DNA from: JAOARY01 sp045345765
GTDB taxonomy: Bacteria > Bacillota > Clostridia > Peptostreptococcales > Peptostreptococcaceae
DNA length: 64,000 nt
Direction of reading: 5' to 3'
Assembly (NCBI GenBank): GCA_045345765.1
Contig: CP148265.1
Coordinates: forward strand, 3,162,001-3,226,000
The stretch's first letter is position 1, and every line of letters starts with the position of its first letter. The position numbers and the translations under genes are program-made. The notes under the pieces were generated by a model. That model was not told the DNA's origin. It made no database searches and worked only from the letters and a program-made list of their open reading frames with translations. This document shows positions 16,022 to 25,649 of the stretch, piece by piece.

Positions 16022-16723
16022 TTATGATTCAAAACCCAAAACAAATAATTCATCAGCATATTTCCAAAAATCAACATTGTATATAGGTTCTGTTTTGTAC
16101 GACCAAAAAACTCCATTTTTATTTTCACAATTATTTAAATCTATGACTAAGTAAGAACCCATACCATTTGTAAAAATTGTAATTGAAGAATCTAAACTAA
16201 TATCTAATGGTCTTTTCAAACTATAAATTATACTCCAATCAAACTCATAATCAGATAATTTCTTTATCTGATTTATAGGAATGAAACCCATCGATTCACT
16301 CGCGTAGTAATAAAAACCATTATGTATTTTGTTATAAAAAGTTCCTATTTCTATTGGTATTTTAGTCCAATCTAAATTTAAATTGATATTATTTGCATCT
16401 AAAGGATTCTTGCCTTCATAGTATACAATCCTACCTTTAGTATTTTTGATAGTATATAAAATAGAATACTTATTATTAAATTCAATTATGTCAATATCAA
16501 TAAGATTATGATATAAGTATTCTATTGTATTTATTAAGTTTTCTCTTATATACTTAGCCCATATAAGTAACAGTATTTTTTTTTGATTTTCAAAATCATC
16601 TTCTTCAATAATCAAGCTCCATTCTATTGGAATTAAATTTTCATCTATTTTTTTTGCATCTTCTATTGATAATAGATTTATTTTCTTATTATATTTTTTT
16701 AGATATTTCAATTTTTGATTCAC
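16022..16723 (-). CDS. SMI1/KNR4 (SUKH)-like immunity protein, paralogue B
   Basis: This 233-residue paralogue of 15090-15884 lacks the extra N-terminus. It shows IGTFYNKIHNGFYYYASESM and a C-terminal NVDFWKYADELFVLGFES. Tandem duplication followed by divergence suits immunity against variant toxins. The 137-bp gap to paralogue A contains another copy of the TACCTAAATAAA motif (near 15971). The exact SUKH subgroup is not certain. Confidence 0.5.
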   Translation of the reverse strand: MNQKLKYLKKYNKKINLLSIEDAKKIDENLIPIEWSLIIEEDDFENQKKILLLIWAKYIRENLINTIEYLYHNLIDIDIIEFNNKYSILYTIKNTKGRIVYYEGKNPLDANNINLNLDWTKIPIEIGTFYNKIHNGFYYYASESMGFIPINQIKKLSDYEFDWSIIYSLKRPLDISLDSSITIFTNGMGSYLVIDLNNCENKNGVFWSYKTEPIYNVDFWKYADELFVLGFES

Positions 16724-16754
16724 TAAATTAACCTCTCGTTTCTTTGTTTATTAT

Positions 16755-16990
16755 ATCTATAACTTCCTTGGAATTATATAATGTATCTTTAACATCAAAT
16801 ACATCCTTATCTAAAGTATATCTAGAAGTATTATAATCACGAATAATCTCATAGTCATCTATATCTTTTCCAATACTCTATATTCACCTGTTACTATAAC
16901 ATCTATCATACTAGTCAAATTATCATATACTTCATTTTCATCACCATTTTTGTATTTTGAATATATTTGACCACCTTGATTTCAAAAATT
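16755..16990 (-). pseudogene. Remnant of an ankyrin-SUFU type immunity gene and another fragment
   Basis: The DNA at 16755-16885 is almost the same as 18945-19060 inside the intact ankyrin-SUFU gene and encodes DIDDYEIIRDYNTSRYTLDK-like sequence. It is joined upstream to a different protein-like fragment (GGQIYSKYKNGDENEVYDN to GEYRVLEKI). Neither has a start or a full domain. This is direct evidence of past duplication and deletion among immunity genes here. Confidence 0.6.
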
Positions 16991-16996
16991 TTATTA

Positions 16997-17407
16997 TTAT
17001 TTTTTTCTAAAACGCAAATAAGTATCCATTATTCTATCAAACATTTTATCAGTTTCATCCTTTTGATATTCATAATACATATCTATCCCATCGTGTATTA
17101 TACGATAAAATGTTGGATCATTTTCTTTTTTTGTTCCTGCTATTAAAAGTTCTAAGAAAGATCCTGCTTGTTCTTTTGAATACTTAAATACCTTTATTAA
17201 AATAAATTCCATTGATACTGGTACTAAGTTTAAATCTATCTTTTCTTCTATTGCATACGCATTTATCATACCAAAAGAAAACACTGAAAGTATTTGTCTA
17301 TCAAATTCTGTTGATTCTTCAAATTTTATTTCCATCACATCAAATAAATATGATGCCATCTTTTCACATTCTTTAATAAAAACTCTATTTTCTGTCAATT
17401 TTATCAC
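16997..17407 (-). CDS. Imm48-like immunity protein
   Basis: The protein is 136 residues long and predominantly helical, with ILSVFSFGMINAYAIEE, FKYSKEQAGSFLELL and YRIIHDGIDMYYEYQ. This pattern resembles the Imm48 immunity family of polymorphic-toxin loci; the assignment is from recognition of the motif layout only. It starts 4 bp after the stop of the upstream gene, so the two are co-expressed. Cognate toxin absent. Confidence 0.5.
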   Translation of the reverse strand: MIKLTENRVFIKECEKMASYLFDVMEIKFEESTEFDRQILSVFSFGMINAYAIEEKIDLNLVPVSMEFILIKVFKYSKEQAGSFLELLIAGTKKENDPTFYRIIHDGIDMYYEYQKDETDKMFDRIMDTYLRFRKK

Positions 17408-17411
17408 CCTT

Positions 17412-17927
17412 TTAAAAAATAATTATTTTTCCTTCTGGATAAGTTCCTTTCCATCCACAAGGAAAATATCCTTGTTCATATATTTTTAATAATTCATCAT
17501 AAAAAAAATCTTTAAAATATCCTTTTTTTGATTTACCATAAATATTTAAAACTAAAAAATTTAAAATAATAAATTTAATTTCACTTCTTATTTTTTCATT
17601 TTTATTATATCTATCAATCCATTTATTTTCTACATAATCTAAGAGTTCTGATAATACAAATTTTCTTAATATTCGTGTAATATCATTCCATTCATATTTA
17701 CTTTCTGTTCTATACTCTTTTATACAAATCCTCATATTTTCTCTTCTATCTAAATTTAAATTTTCCCATCTAGTACTACTACAATGTTTTATACTACTAT
17801 TTACACTATTACAATAACTAATATCAAATTTAGATACAACATTATATTGTTGACAATTTTCAAACCAAGGAATTTCTTTTAATTTTTGAATTATATCTTC
17901 CATATCTTTTAATATTAATTCTTCCAT
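17412..17927 (-). CDS. Putative immunity protein with C-terminal PCGWxGxYPxG motif
   Basis: The 171-residue protein has an N-terminal helix, a Cys-rich central stretch and the ending YEQGYFPCGWKGTYPEGKII. A terminal G.FPCGW.G.YP.G motif recurs in several small cytoplasmic proteins coded next to toxins. It has no known catalytic activity. Operonic with the Imm48-like gene downstream. The family name is not recognised. Confidence 0.5.
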   Translation of the reverse strand: MEELILKDMEDIIQKLKEIPWFENCQQYNVVSKFDISYCNSVNSSIKHCSSTRWENLNLDRRENMRICIKEYRTESKYEWNDITRILRKFVLSELLDYVENKWIDRYNKNEKIRSEIKFIILNFLVLNIYGKSKKGYFKDFFYDELLKIYEQGYFPCGWKGTYPEGKIIIF

Positions 17928-18054
17928 TCTAACATCTCCTAACTATCGCATTTAACCTTCCTTGCTATTTTAGGTATTTCATTGTTTTTAAATAAATTAT
18001 GTCTTTATTGGTATTTAATTTCTTTCAATGTGAATTTTTAGAGTTGTAGCACCT

Positions 18055-18107
18055 AAATAAATAGCAGTGTTAAATAATCAAATTAATTTACACACTGCTA
18101 TTTATTT
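18055..18107 (-). terminator. Terminator hairpin of the cassette-boundary element, behind the ankyrin-SUFU gene
   Basis: Perfect 16-bp arms AAATAAATAGCAGTGT and complement. It is followed (18112-18185) by TTCTACTTTTAAATATTA and related sequence that recurs at 22731 and 25791, always just downstream of an immunity gene. It is both a likely transcription end and a shared cassette boundary. Confidence 0.65.
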
Positions 18108-18191
18108 TATTCTACTTTTAAATATTAAATTATTTTTTTTGCTAAAATTCTTTACTACAACTATTTGAATAAAGATAAGAAATTTATTTAA

Positions 18192-20153
18192 TTATCCATT
18201 TAATCTTACATGGTTATGATAATACTGTTCTTCAAAAAGAGTATCTGATTCTTTAGCACTCCATTTTAAATAATAACTTAAACCATCATCTAAATTATTT
18301 TCTTTTGCTATTTTTAAGAATTCATCATTAAAACATATAAAAGGTTGATTAAATGTTTTTAGTACTCCATATTTAAAAATCATATTTTTACTGACCAAAT
18401 TAGATATAATAGCTCTATTGTAGTTACCATATCTATAATATTCACCAAAATCAATTTTGTTTAATATATTTACTAGATAATATTTTTCATTAGGATAATC
18501 TACTAAATCTACTGGAATAAATTCTACAAGCTTATCTATATAAGGAGTAAATACATCGACAGCTTTTTGACTAAAAATCATAGAATTTGTTGGAAAAACT
18601 TTATACTTTTGTTCTCCATCAAAATATTTTTCTATTTCATTAAGCATTGTTATATGAGGTAATTTTGCTGGTAAATTTTCATCATATATAGCATCCATCT
18701 CTTTATGAGAAATATCCTGAAAACATATTTCAAAATCAAAATCACCAACATAATCTACCTTTATTTTCATGTCCTTAAATACTTCGTAGGCTTTATTTGT
18801 TTTACGATTATAATCATCTAGTAATCTTCTTAGACTCAAATCTTCTTGTTCCACAAGCCCCAAATTTTTTAGTTCCCCATATATATTTTTTTCCTTATCA
18901 TATTTATAATAAGGTATGGAAGGTTCAAAATAATAAATATTTGTATCTATAATTTCCTTGGAATTATATAATGTATCTTCAACATCAAATATATCCTTAT
19001 CTAAAGTATATATAGAAGTCTTATGATCACGAATAATCTCATAGTCATCTATATCTTTTAACTTCTCTAATTCTTTTAATTGTTCTATAAGATACTCCAC
19101 TGAATTATTTTGTGCAATTTCTCTTTCTTTCCACGAAATTGGAATCACATTATAAAAATTTATCTTATTTCTAAGACCAATTACACATTGTCTTTTTTCT
19201 TCATCCTTTGGCAATACTGTTAAAAAACATGATAAACTTGTATGTAAATTAACATTTATAGGTGGCTCTCCATTTGGAATTATAAGATTTTTTGCCATAA
19301 TTCCATCGTAATGATGCGGCATATATGCTAGCCTTTTTAACCATTCTAAAATCCAAAAATACTTTTTACTTTCAAAATTTTCTTGACTAATCTCCCATGA
19401 CGCGGGTATTTTTACAACAAGTTCTGCAAAATCTAAATCTGGATTTTGATTCTTTATATCCATTGATTTATCACCCATTCCTTGTGTAATAAATGTAGTA
19501 AAATTATTTTTTTCATTTGGCAAAATAACGTGCACATCTATACCAAAATCATCACTTGCTACAATTTCTTTTATAGTTGTTTCTATCTTTCCATAATGTT
19601 TATTTATAAAAGCTTTGTAATTACTATCCCTATCTATTGGCTCATAAGTAAATTCTGGATTCAAACTTTTTAGATATTTTGCAATTTCTGGATTACCATT
19701 TGCAACAGCATATGTGTATGCATCTAAATTAATTGCATCTGTCCATTTATACGAAACTTTTATATCTATTCCTTTTTCAATTAAAAATTTAATAACTTCT
19801 AGATTTATTCCATTGATAGCTGCAATGATTGGATTTGTTGATGGTGTACTAGTGTCTAATTTCGAACCACAACTATACAAATACTTAACTATATCTAAAT
19901 GACCTTCTCTAGCAGCACAAGTCAATGGATTACATCTAGATATCCCACAGATTAAGTTTACATCTAGTTTTTTTTCAACAAAATACTTCACTAATTCTAA
20001 TTTACCTTTTTCTGCGGCTATATGCAACCACGAACCTAATTGCGTTTCTGCAAATAAATATTCTTGATGTTCTTCTATAAGTTTTCTAACTGAATCTATA
20101 TCATTTTCTATTATAGACTTTCTCATTAAGTTTTCAAATTTATCTAAATTCAT
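18192..20153 (-). CDS. Polyimmunity protein: ankyrin repeats + SUFU domain + Imm11-like domain
   Basis: The 653-residue protein starts with four to five ankyrin repeats at ~1-175 (GSWLHIAAEKGKLELVKYFV, NPLTCAAREGHLDIVKYLYS). A Suppressor-of-fused (SUFU) domain covers ~185-350 (MGDKSMDIKNQNPDLDFAEL, then YFWILEWLKRLAYMPHHYD). A linker leads to a C-terminal Imm11/DUF1629-like domain at ~490-653 (FPTNSMIFSQKAVDVF, YYLVNILNKIDFGEYY, FNQPFICFNDEFLKIAKENN). Ankyrin, SUFU and Imm11 are each known as immunity modules, so this looks like a fusion protecting against several toxins. It lies 22 bp downstream of the AHH nuclease and is probably its immunity partner. Confidence 0.75.
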   Translation of the reverse strand: MNLDKFENLMRKSIIENDIDSVRKLIEEHQEYLFAETQLGSWLHIAAEKGKLELVKYFVEKKLDVNLICGISRCNPLTCAAREGHLDIVKYLYSCGSKLDTSTPSTNPIIAAINGINLEVIKFLIEKGIDIKVSYKWTDAINLDAYTYAVANGNPEIAKYLKSLNPEFTYEPIDRDSNYKAFINKHYGKIETTIKEIVASDDFGIDVHVILPNEKNNFTTFITQGMGDKSMDIKNQNPDLDFAELVVKIPASWEISQENFESKKYFWILEWLKRLAYMPHHYDGIMAKNLIIPNGEPPINVNLHTSLSCFLTVLPKDEEKRQCVIGLRNKINFYNVIPISWKEREIAQNNSVEYLIEQLKELEKLKDIDDYEIIRDHKTSIYTLDKDIFDVEDTLYNSKEIIDTNIYYFEPSIPYYKYDKEKNIYGELKNLGLVEQEDLSLRRLLDDYNRKTNKAYEVFKDMKIKVDYVGDFDFEICFQDISHKEMDAIYDENLPAKLPHITMLNEIEKYFDGEQKYKVFPTNSMIFSQKAVDVFTPYIDKLVEFIPVDLVDYPNEKYYLVNILNKIDFGEYYRYGNYNRAIISNLVSKNMIFKYGVLKTFNQPFICFNDEFLKIAKENNLDDGLSYYLKWSAKESDTLFEEQYYHNHVRLNG

Positions 20154-20174
20154 CCTAATATCTCCTTCGTATTA

Positions 20175-22157
20175 TCATCTTTCTTTTGCTATATCACCCA
20201 TTTTTTTTAATACATCTACAATTTTATCACGGGTTGCATTTGAAGTATCTACTTTTTTAAGTTCATCTACAACCCGTTTAAGTGCTGCTTCATCATGTTG
20301 ACCAACAACACCATTTGGAGCCCATACCAAATTTTCTTTTCCTACAATCGGATTTATTTTATATTTTCTTAATATTTCTTGACCTTCTTTTACTAGTTTT
20401 TGTTGTTCTTTTCCATTCCCTTTTTTAAATAAAATATGATGCGCATGCATATTATCTATATCGGTTGGTTTTATCCCATCATCTATTTTCTCTAGATATT
20501 TCCCAAAGTCAATGTTTCTTAAAATATCATAATATTCTTCAGTTGCATCAATATCATCCATATAGTCGCTGATTTCTTCTATATATTTTGGAGAAATTTT
20601 ATTACTTTGTATATCTAACTTTATCCTATTCATAGCTTCAAAATCTAATTTTTTCTCAAATATTACATTATCAACATAAGACCTTGCAGTATCACTTAAA
20701 TTCTCAGTATTTTTGGCTACAAACTCTCTATTTCCTCTTTTAGCTTGCTCTACTTTGAATTTATATTTTTCATTTAGTAAATCATCATTGTTTTTTAATA
20801 TTCTTTGTTTTTCGATATCATATAATTCTTTAACTTTATTATCATAATCTTTTGGATCAGTTTTCTTTAATGTTTCTAAAACTTTCTTATAAGATTCTTT
20901 AGCCTCTTCTTGTGTTCTATCTTTTCTATATAGAGAAACTAATTCTCTTTGATTAGGATTTTCTTTAAAAAAGTATCCTTCCACTTTATTTAAGTACTCT
21001 TCTGCTGATTCAAAATAATCAAGTTCACCCGTATCTTTAACTACTCCACAAATATGAGGATTTGCTTCTTTATTTCTTGCTGTCCTTGCAGCCTTTGCGG
21101 CTTTTTCTGCTGCTTCTTGAGTGTTATCCCCAAGAGAATTTGAATACATTATATTATTATTTGGTTTTTCAATATTTCTTCTTGCATAATTAGGACTTGC
21201 ACTTGCAGTTTCTAAAGCGAAACCTCCATTTATGAAAATATCCATTTGTCTTCTAAAATCATCTATGTTTCTTCTTAAATTCACTATAGCATTTTCTGCT
21301 GAATCAACTACTTTATCAAACATATCATCATACCACTTAGGTGTCCAAAGTGATTTGCTGAATTTTTCTAGATTTTCTAATGTAAATGCATTCTTTAGGT
21401 TCTTACTAATATTATTTTTAAATTCATTAGCCTTATTTATTCTATTTGCTATACCCTCAACAATTTCTGTTGTTTTATCTGAAACCTTTTTAGATATATT
21501 TTTACCTGCATTTGTTTTAGAAAAAAACTCTCCACAACCCAAAGTAACAATTTCTATTCCAACATTAATACCCATTGAAATTGGGTCGAATTCACCTCTT
21601 ATAATCTGTTCAATAGCATCAGAACCAATCGAAGAAAGCATTTGTACTCCTAGCTTTGCTTTAAATGCATTCGCCGCTGCAAATGCACCTTCAACTGCTC
21701 CTGAAAAAGCCCCGCAAACGGCTGCTATTGCACCATCCATCGCATAGAATTTGGCATCACTTACTTCGCCTCTAATGATATCTGTAGCAGCTTTAGCAGC
21801 TACTGCTATTCCACCTGCAACTGCTGCTCCTGTTGTAGCGGCACTTACAGTAGCAGCACTTACAGCTCCAGCAGCAACAAGTGCTGCTCCTCCAGTTGCA
21901 ACAACTGCTGCTACAGCTGCCACAGCTGCTACCTCTGCTAATACTCCTAATGCTAACTTGCCCCAATAAAAGCCTTTTTTTATTGGAGTAGTTAAAAGTG
22001 GATCATCATTAATAGGTGCATAAATAGATCTATCTGCACCCTCTAGTAGTACATTATTTCCTAAATAATGAAACTCATTTTCCATAGTAAAACTTTGAGG
22101 ATTTAATTTATTATCTCTATAAAAAAGTACATCTGTCTTAGCTGTGATATTTACCAT
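20175..22157 (-). CDS. Orphan effector tail with C-terminal AHH nuclease toxin
   Basis: The 660-residue frame lacks the VgrG head. It starts inside the spike region (MVNITAKTDVLFYRDNK), at a Met that is internal in the intact effector and has no ribosome site. It contains the Ala/Gly-rich hydrophobic segment (~50-160), nearly identical to the intact VgrG-deaminase gene up to about residue 225. A helical pre-toxin linker with an NPH motif follows, then the AHH nuclease (HAHHILFKKG at ~571-580, His621 downstream). AHH enzymes are HNH/EndoVII-type nucleases. Without the VgrG head it is probably not delivered on its own, but it could replace the toxin of the active gene by recombination. Its immunity partner follows at 20153. 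Confidence 0.75.
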   Translation of the reverse strand: MVNITAKTDVLFYRDNKLNPQSFTMENEFHYLGNNVLLEGADRSIYAPINDDPLLTTPIKKGFYWGKLALGVLAEVAAVAAVAAVVATGGAALVAAGAVSAATVSAATTGAAVAGGIAVAAKAATDIIRGEVSDAKFYAMDGAIAAVCGAFSGAVEGAFAAANAFKAKLGVQMLSSIGSDAIEQIIRGEFDPISMGINVGIEIVTLGCGEFFSKTNAGKNISKKVSDKTTEIVEGIANRINKANEFKNNISKNLKNAFTLENLEKFSKSLWTPKWYDDMFDKVVDSAENAIVNLRRNIDDFRRQMDIFINGGFALETASASPNYARRNIEKPNNNIMYSNSLGDNTQEAAEKAAKAARTARNKEANPHICGVVKDTGELDYFESAEEYLNKVEGYFFKENPNQRELVSLYRKDRTQEEAKESYKKVLETLKKTDPKDYDNKVKELYDIEKQRILKNNDDLLNEKYKFKVEQAKRGNREFVAKNTENLSDTARSYVDNVIFEKKLDFEAMNRIKLDIQSNKISPKYIEEISDYMDDIDATEEYYDILRNIDFGKYLEKIDDGIKPTDIDNMHAHHILFKKGNGKEQQKLVKEGQEILRKYKINPIVGKENLVWAPNGVVGQHDEAALKRVVDELKKVDTSNATRDKIVDVLKKMGDIAKER

Positions 22158-22530
22158 ATTCTTAGCATGAAAAGAAATACTTCCTTTAGAATTTAAATTA
22201 ATATTTTTATGACTTATTAATTTAGCCCCAAAAGAATCCTCAACAAGAGTTGAGAGCTTGAGTCCTTCATTACTTTTAAATTCAACACTATATGGTTTTG
22301 TTTATATGTAAATATAAGTTCAGATTTTATAAATTCTCCTTTTATACTGGATATAAAAAGAGTTTTGTTCTTAAAATTAACTGTATCTTGTAATTCATAA
22401 ACTTCTCTACTCTTTATTTCATGATAAAAAACATCAGTATCCATCAATTTATCTACAGATAAATTAAGTGATAATAAATCTTTGGATGATTCATAAAATA
22501 GTGAATTATCTATAATAAAATCTATTTAAA
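22158..22530 (-). pseudogene. Broken VgrG segment upstream of the AHH tail
   Basis: The DNA matches the intact effector at ~28330-28535 (DNSLFYESSKDLLSLNLSVD to SELIFTYK). It is then joined, by a deletion of ~370 bp relative to 26386-29091, to the segment near VEFKSNEGLKLS, with loss of frame. The join occurs between GGTTTT and TTTAT repeats. The VgrG head upstream of IDDSLF is absent. Confidence 0.8.
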
Positions 22531-22544
22531 TAAAAAAGTAGAAC

Positions 22545-22594
22545 AAAAATAATATAAACTAATTATACCTACTATGTTAGTTTATATTATTTTT
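22545..22594. repeat. Perfect 17-bp inverted repeat at cassette edge
   Basis: The arms AAAAATAATATAAACTA (22545-22561) and its complement (22578-22594) have a 16-base loop. It lies exactly where homology to VgrG ends. The sequence AACTAATTATACCTACTATG within it recurs at 12515. It could act as a terminator for the upstream immunity gene and as a cassette boundary. Confidence 0.65.
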
Positions 22595-22619
22595 GATTCA
22601 AAAACTTTATTTATCTTAA

Positions 22620-22790
22620 AAATGGATATAATCACCTAAATAAATAGCAGTATATAAATTACTAAACTAATTCATATACTGCCACTATAAAACATATTTG
22701 ATTTAAATGTTTTCTATATCTTTGTTCTGCTTTTAAATATTATATATTTCTTTACCAACACTATTTTACAAATAAGAAAAATTATACAAT
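22620..22790. repeat. Cassette-boundary element copy B
   Basis: It contains ATCACCTAAATAAATAGCAG with a hairpin (GCAGTATAT at 22647-22655 and its complement at 22674-22682), then TTCTGCTTTTAAATATTATA at 22731. The same pieces follow the ankyrin-SUFU gene (18046-18185), and the second piece follows the SUKH-3 gene (25791). The rest of 22448-22860 shows no gene. Confidence 0.6.
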
Positions 22791-22860
22791 CTGAATATAT
22801 TTAGTATATCTATTATATTTTTATCAATAGCAACCAATATTAAATTCTTTAAAAATTTAT

Positions 22861-23328
22861 TTACATGGTAATATCTTGATATCCTACTAAAATCACATTT
22901 CCATCTACAAGTTGTACACCTACTCCATTCTCTTTATCCCATGTACAATCAAAAGTGATACCTACACCTAAACCATCAAAACACTCTCCATACGGTATAT
23001 TTATTCCAACTAAAGTTATATTATTCATAAGCTCTTGAAAAGTTTCAATTAATTTGTACTTTTCATTAAATGTAATATCATATCCAAGTTCGCTTCTTTT
23101 TTCCTTATAGTAGTCTAATATAGATTTCACTATTTTATTTTGTATTTCATTCCAATTTTCTATCAATAAATTATACGCTTCATACTGTTTATTATCAAAT
23201 TTTGCATTTTCTTCTCCATCTATAGATAATACTATTTCAACTTTTTTTCCAAAAAAATCTATTTCAACATCTTTAAACCACATATAATCATATTCAAGTT
23301 CTCCAAAAATTCTATCATTTATTTTCAT
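22861..23328 (-). CDS. DUF6985-like immunity protein for the WHE/HNH nuclease
   Basis: The protein is 155 residues long from the ATG at 23328, where GGAGTG gives the ribosome site; the GTG three codons earlier is part of that site. The ending CTWDKENGVGVQLVDGNVIL then VGYQDITM fits the DUF6985 family, known as a partner in toxin loci. It lies ~40 bp downstream of the toxin-tail gene, the expected toxin-immunity order. It is cytoplasmic and acidic. The assignment rests on the C-terminal motif and position. Confidence 0.6.
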   Translation of the reverse strand: MKINDRIFGELEYDYMWFKDVEIDFFGKKVEIVLSIDGEENAKFDNKQYEAYNLLIENWNEIQNKIVKSILDYYKEKRSELGYDITFNEKYKLIETFQELMNNITLVGINIPYGECFDGLGVGITFDCTWDKENGVGVQLVDGNVILVGYQDITM

Positions 23329-23369
23329 AGATATCACTCCTTCACATATTGTTTATTGGCAAAATTGTT

Positions 23370-25649
23370 TTATTTAAATATTCCTGAATTTATTTCTCCA
23401 ACTCCACCAAGATGACCAAATGTACTATTTATTTTTGTAAGAACAAGCTGTATTGTTTTAGCATCATTTAATTCGTGCCAAGTCAACTTATTGTCTACTC
23501 TATATTTTTTTATTTTACTTAAATTAATTTCACCAAATTCAAAACCAAATTCTTTTGCCAATTCAGGAGAATTATTAAGAATATTAAGTAACTTTCTATC
23601 AGCCTGAGAAAAATTAAATCTTCTAGCTTTATCTCCATTTTTAGCAATTCCACCAAGCATATATTCTATTTCAAATTCTACTTTTGCTACTGGCGAGAAA
23701 TTTGGAATACCATTTTTATATTCAATTCCATCTATTCCTGCATCTGATAATATTTTTTTAATCTCAGGGTCTGGTGGTGGTTTTAATATACATAAAGATT
23801 CTCCGCGTACACCTTCAAAAGAAACCTTTTTATTTGCACTTGCAGGTGTTTGAGCAATTCTTTCTTCATATGAACTTGCAAATTCATCTTGTTTAAAAGC
23901 AGGAGAAGTTCCATCTCCTTGTTTCAATTCTAAACATTTTTCTTCAATATTTTGATTGGGTTTATATTTTCTTTTAATTGATTCTTCTGTATTTTCTAAT
24001 ATTCTTTGCTTTTCAATATCATATAATTCTTTAATTTTCTTATTATAATCATTAGGATCAACATTTTTCAATTCTTTTAATACTTTTTGATAAGATTTTT
24101 TTGCTTCTTCTTGTGTTCTACCTTTTCTAAAAATAGAACCTAAATTTTCTCTAGTAGGATTTTCTTCAAATATATATTCTTCTACTTTAGCTAAATATTC
24201 TTCTACAGATTTATATTTTCCAAGATGTGGATTTAAAATTTCTTCTTGAGCTTCTTTTATAATAGTGCTATTAGTTTTACCTGTAGATTCTTCAGCTGCA
24301 TTTTTAGTAGTGGTTTTTACATCAATAAAGTTCTTTCCTGATTTGACAACTTTTTTAGTAGATTCAGCAGCAAATTGAGTAATACTTCCCTCATATAGAG
24401 GATTTGTGCTTTTTGGTATTTCACATTCGAATTTATAGTTATTAGAACCACCAACCAGTGCAAATTCGAATTGTGGACTATTAATCTTTGGAAGAAATTT
24501 TGATAATTCATCTACACCATTTTGTAAACCATCAGCAATTTTCTTTTGAATCTTTGCAATCCCTTTACTTATAGCCTTCTTAAATGAATTAATCTTAGCT
24601 AAACTATCAGCAATTTCTTTTTTGGCTTTGTTAGTAGCAGATTTTAATGCTTGTTTTACATCAATATTTTTAGGTATCAGCGAACGACCTTCAGCCTTCA
24701 TGGCTTTTACTTTTACAACACCTTTACCTATACCATAAAATATAACTTCCATTCCAATAGTAAGACCAAAATCCATTGGACGAAACTCTCTGTCCATAAT
24801 TTGAGTTGCACTTTCACCTATAACAGCAGCACCAATATTTATTTTTAATGCATCAGCAAAACCAAAAGCACCCATAACAGCACCACTTACAGCAGCACTA
24901 ATACCCATTTTGAAAGATTCTTCTTGATTAAGTTCTACTCCACGACCTCTATTTATTCCTTCAGAAACAACTACAGAAATACCACCTACTACAAAAGCGC
25001 CCATAACAGCAGAGCCTACAGTACTCATTGCAACAACACCAGCTGCGGCAAGTGCAAGCCCACCAGTACCTACAACGACGGCAACGCAAGCAACACCTGC
25101 AAGTCCAGCGGCTACCCCTAAAGCAAATTTACCTAAACCATCAAGAATGCCATCAAAAAAACCTTCTCTTATAGGAGTAACTAAAAGGGGATCATCATCC
25201 AATGCTGAATAAGAAGATCTATCTGCACCTTCTAATAGTACATTATTCCCTAAATAATGAAACTCATTTTCCGTAGTAAAACTTTGAGGATTTAATTTAT
25301 TATCTCTATAAAAAAGTACATCTGTCTTAGCTTTTATATTTACCATATTCTTAGCATGAAAAGAAATACTTCCTTTAGAATTTAAATTAATATTTTTATG
25401 ACTTATTAATTTAGCTCCAAAAGAATCCTCAACAAGAGTTGAAAGTTTTAGTCCTTCATTACTTTTAAATTCAACACTAGATGGTTTTAGTGACATCTGA
25501 TTCTTATCTTTAGTTGTAAGATATCTATTTTCAGGTTTTTTAGTAAGTGGACAAGTTGAACCATTTTTTCTAACAGAATTTTTAACTTCTGCTTCCACTT
25601 CCTTATTTGACGGAAAATATAATCTTGCAAAAGTATCTTTTTCATACAT
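23370..25649 (-). CDS. Orphan effector tail with C-terminal WHE/HNH nuclease toxin
   Basis: The 759-residue frame begins within the VgrG spike (MYEKDTFARLYFPSNKEVEA), at a Met that is internal in the intact effector, without a ribosome site. The spike part to ~150 is nearly identical to the intact effector. The hydrophobic Gly/Ala segment (~170-300) is of a different type. An NPH-containing helical linker (~480-570) precedes the toxin. The last residues, LTWHELNDAKTIQLVLTKIN then GHLGG, form the HNH core (H725, N741, H746) of a WHH/colicin-DNase-like nuclease. A nuclease toxin in reserve is the most likely role. Confidence 0.7.
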   Translation of the reverse strand: MYEKDTFARLYFPSNKEVEAEVKNSVRKNGSTCPLTKKPENRYLTTKDKNQMSLKPSSVEFKSNEGLKLSTLVEDSFGAKLISHKNINLNSKGSISFHAKNMVNIKAKTDVLFYRDNKLNPQSFTTENEFHYLGNNVLLEGADRSSYSALDDDPLLVTPIREGFFDGILDGLGKFALGVAAGLAGVACVAVVVGTGGLALAAAGVVAMSTVGSAVMGAFVVGGISVVVSEGINRGRGVELNQEESFKMGISAAVSGAVMGAFGFADALKINIGAAVIGESATQIMDREFRPMDFGLTIGMEVIFYGIGKGVVKVKAMKAEGRSLIPKNIDVKQALKSATNKAKKEIADSLAKINSFKKAISKGIAKIQKKIADGLQNGVDELSKFLPKINSPQFEFALVGGSNNYKFECEIPKSTNPLYEGSITQFAAESTKKVVKSGKNFIDVKTTTKNAAEESTGKTNSTIIKEAQEEILNPHLGKYKSVEEYLAKVEEYIFEENPTRENLGSIFRKGRTQEEAKKSYQKVLKELKNVDPNDYNKKIKELYDIEKQRILENTEESIKRKYKPNQNIEEKCLELKQGDGTSPAFKQDEFASSYEERIAQTPASANKKVSFEGVRGESLCILKPPPDPEIKKILSDAGIDGIEYKNGIPNFSPVAKVEFEIEYMLGGIAKNGDKARRFNFSQADRKLLNILNNSPELAKEFGFEFGEINLSKIKKYRVDNKLTWHELNDAKTIQLVLTKINSTFGHLGGVGEINSGIFK

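Noticed and set aside
21232..21969. Plus-strand Ala/Pro/Ser-rich frames opposite the effector hydrophobic segment
   Set aside because: They mirror the Ala/Gly codons of the real minus-strand gene and recur only because that DNA is duplicated at 27170-27691.
22217..22447. 76-codon frame as a separate gene
   Set aside because: Its sequence is a VgrG piece followed by out-of-frame spike sequence, so it is part of a broken gene.
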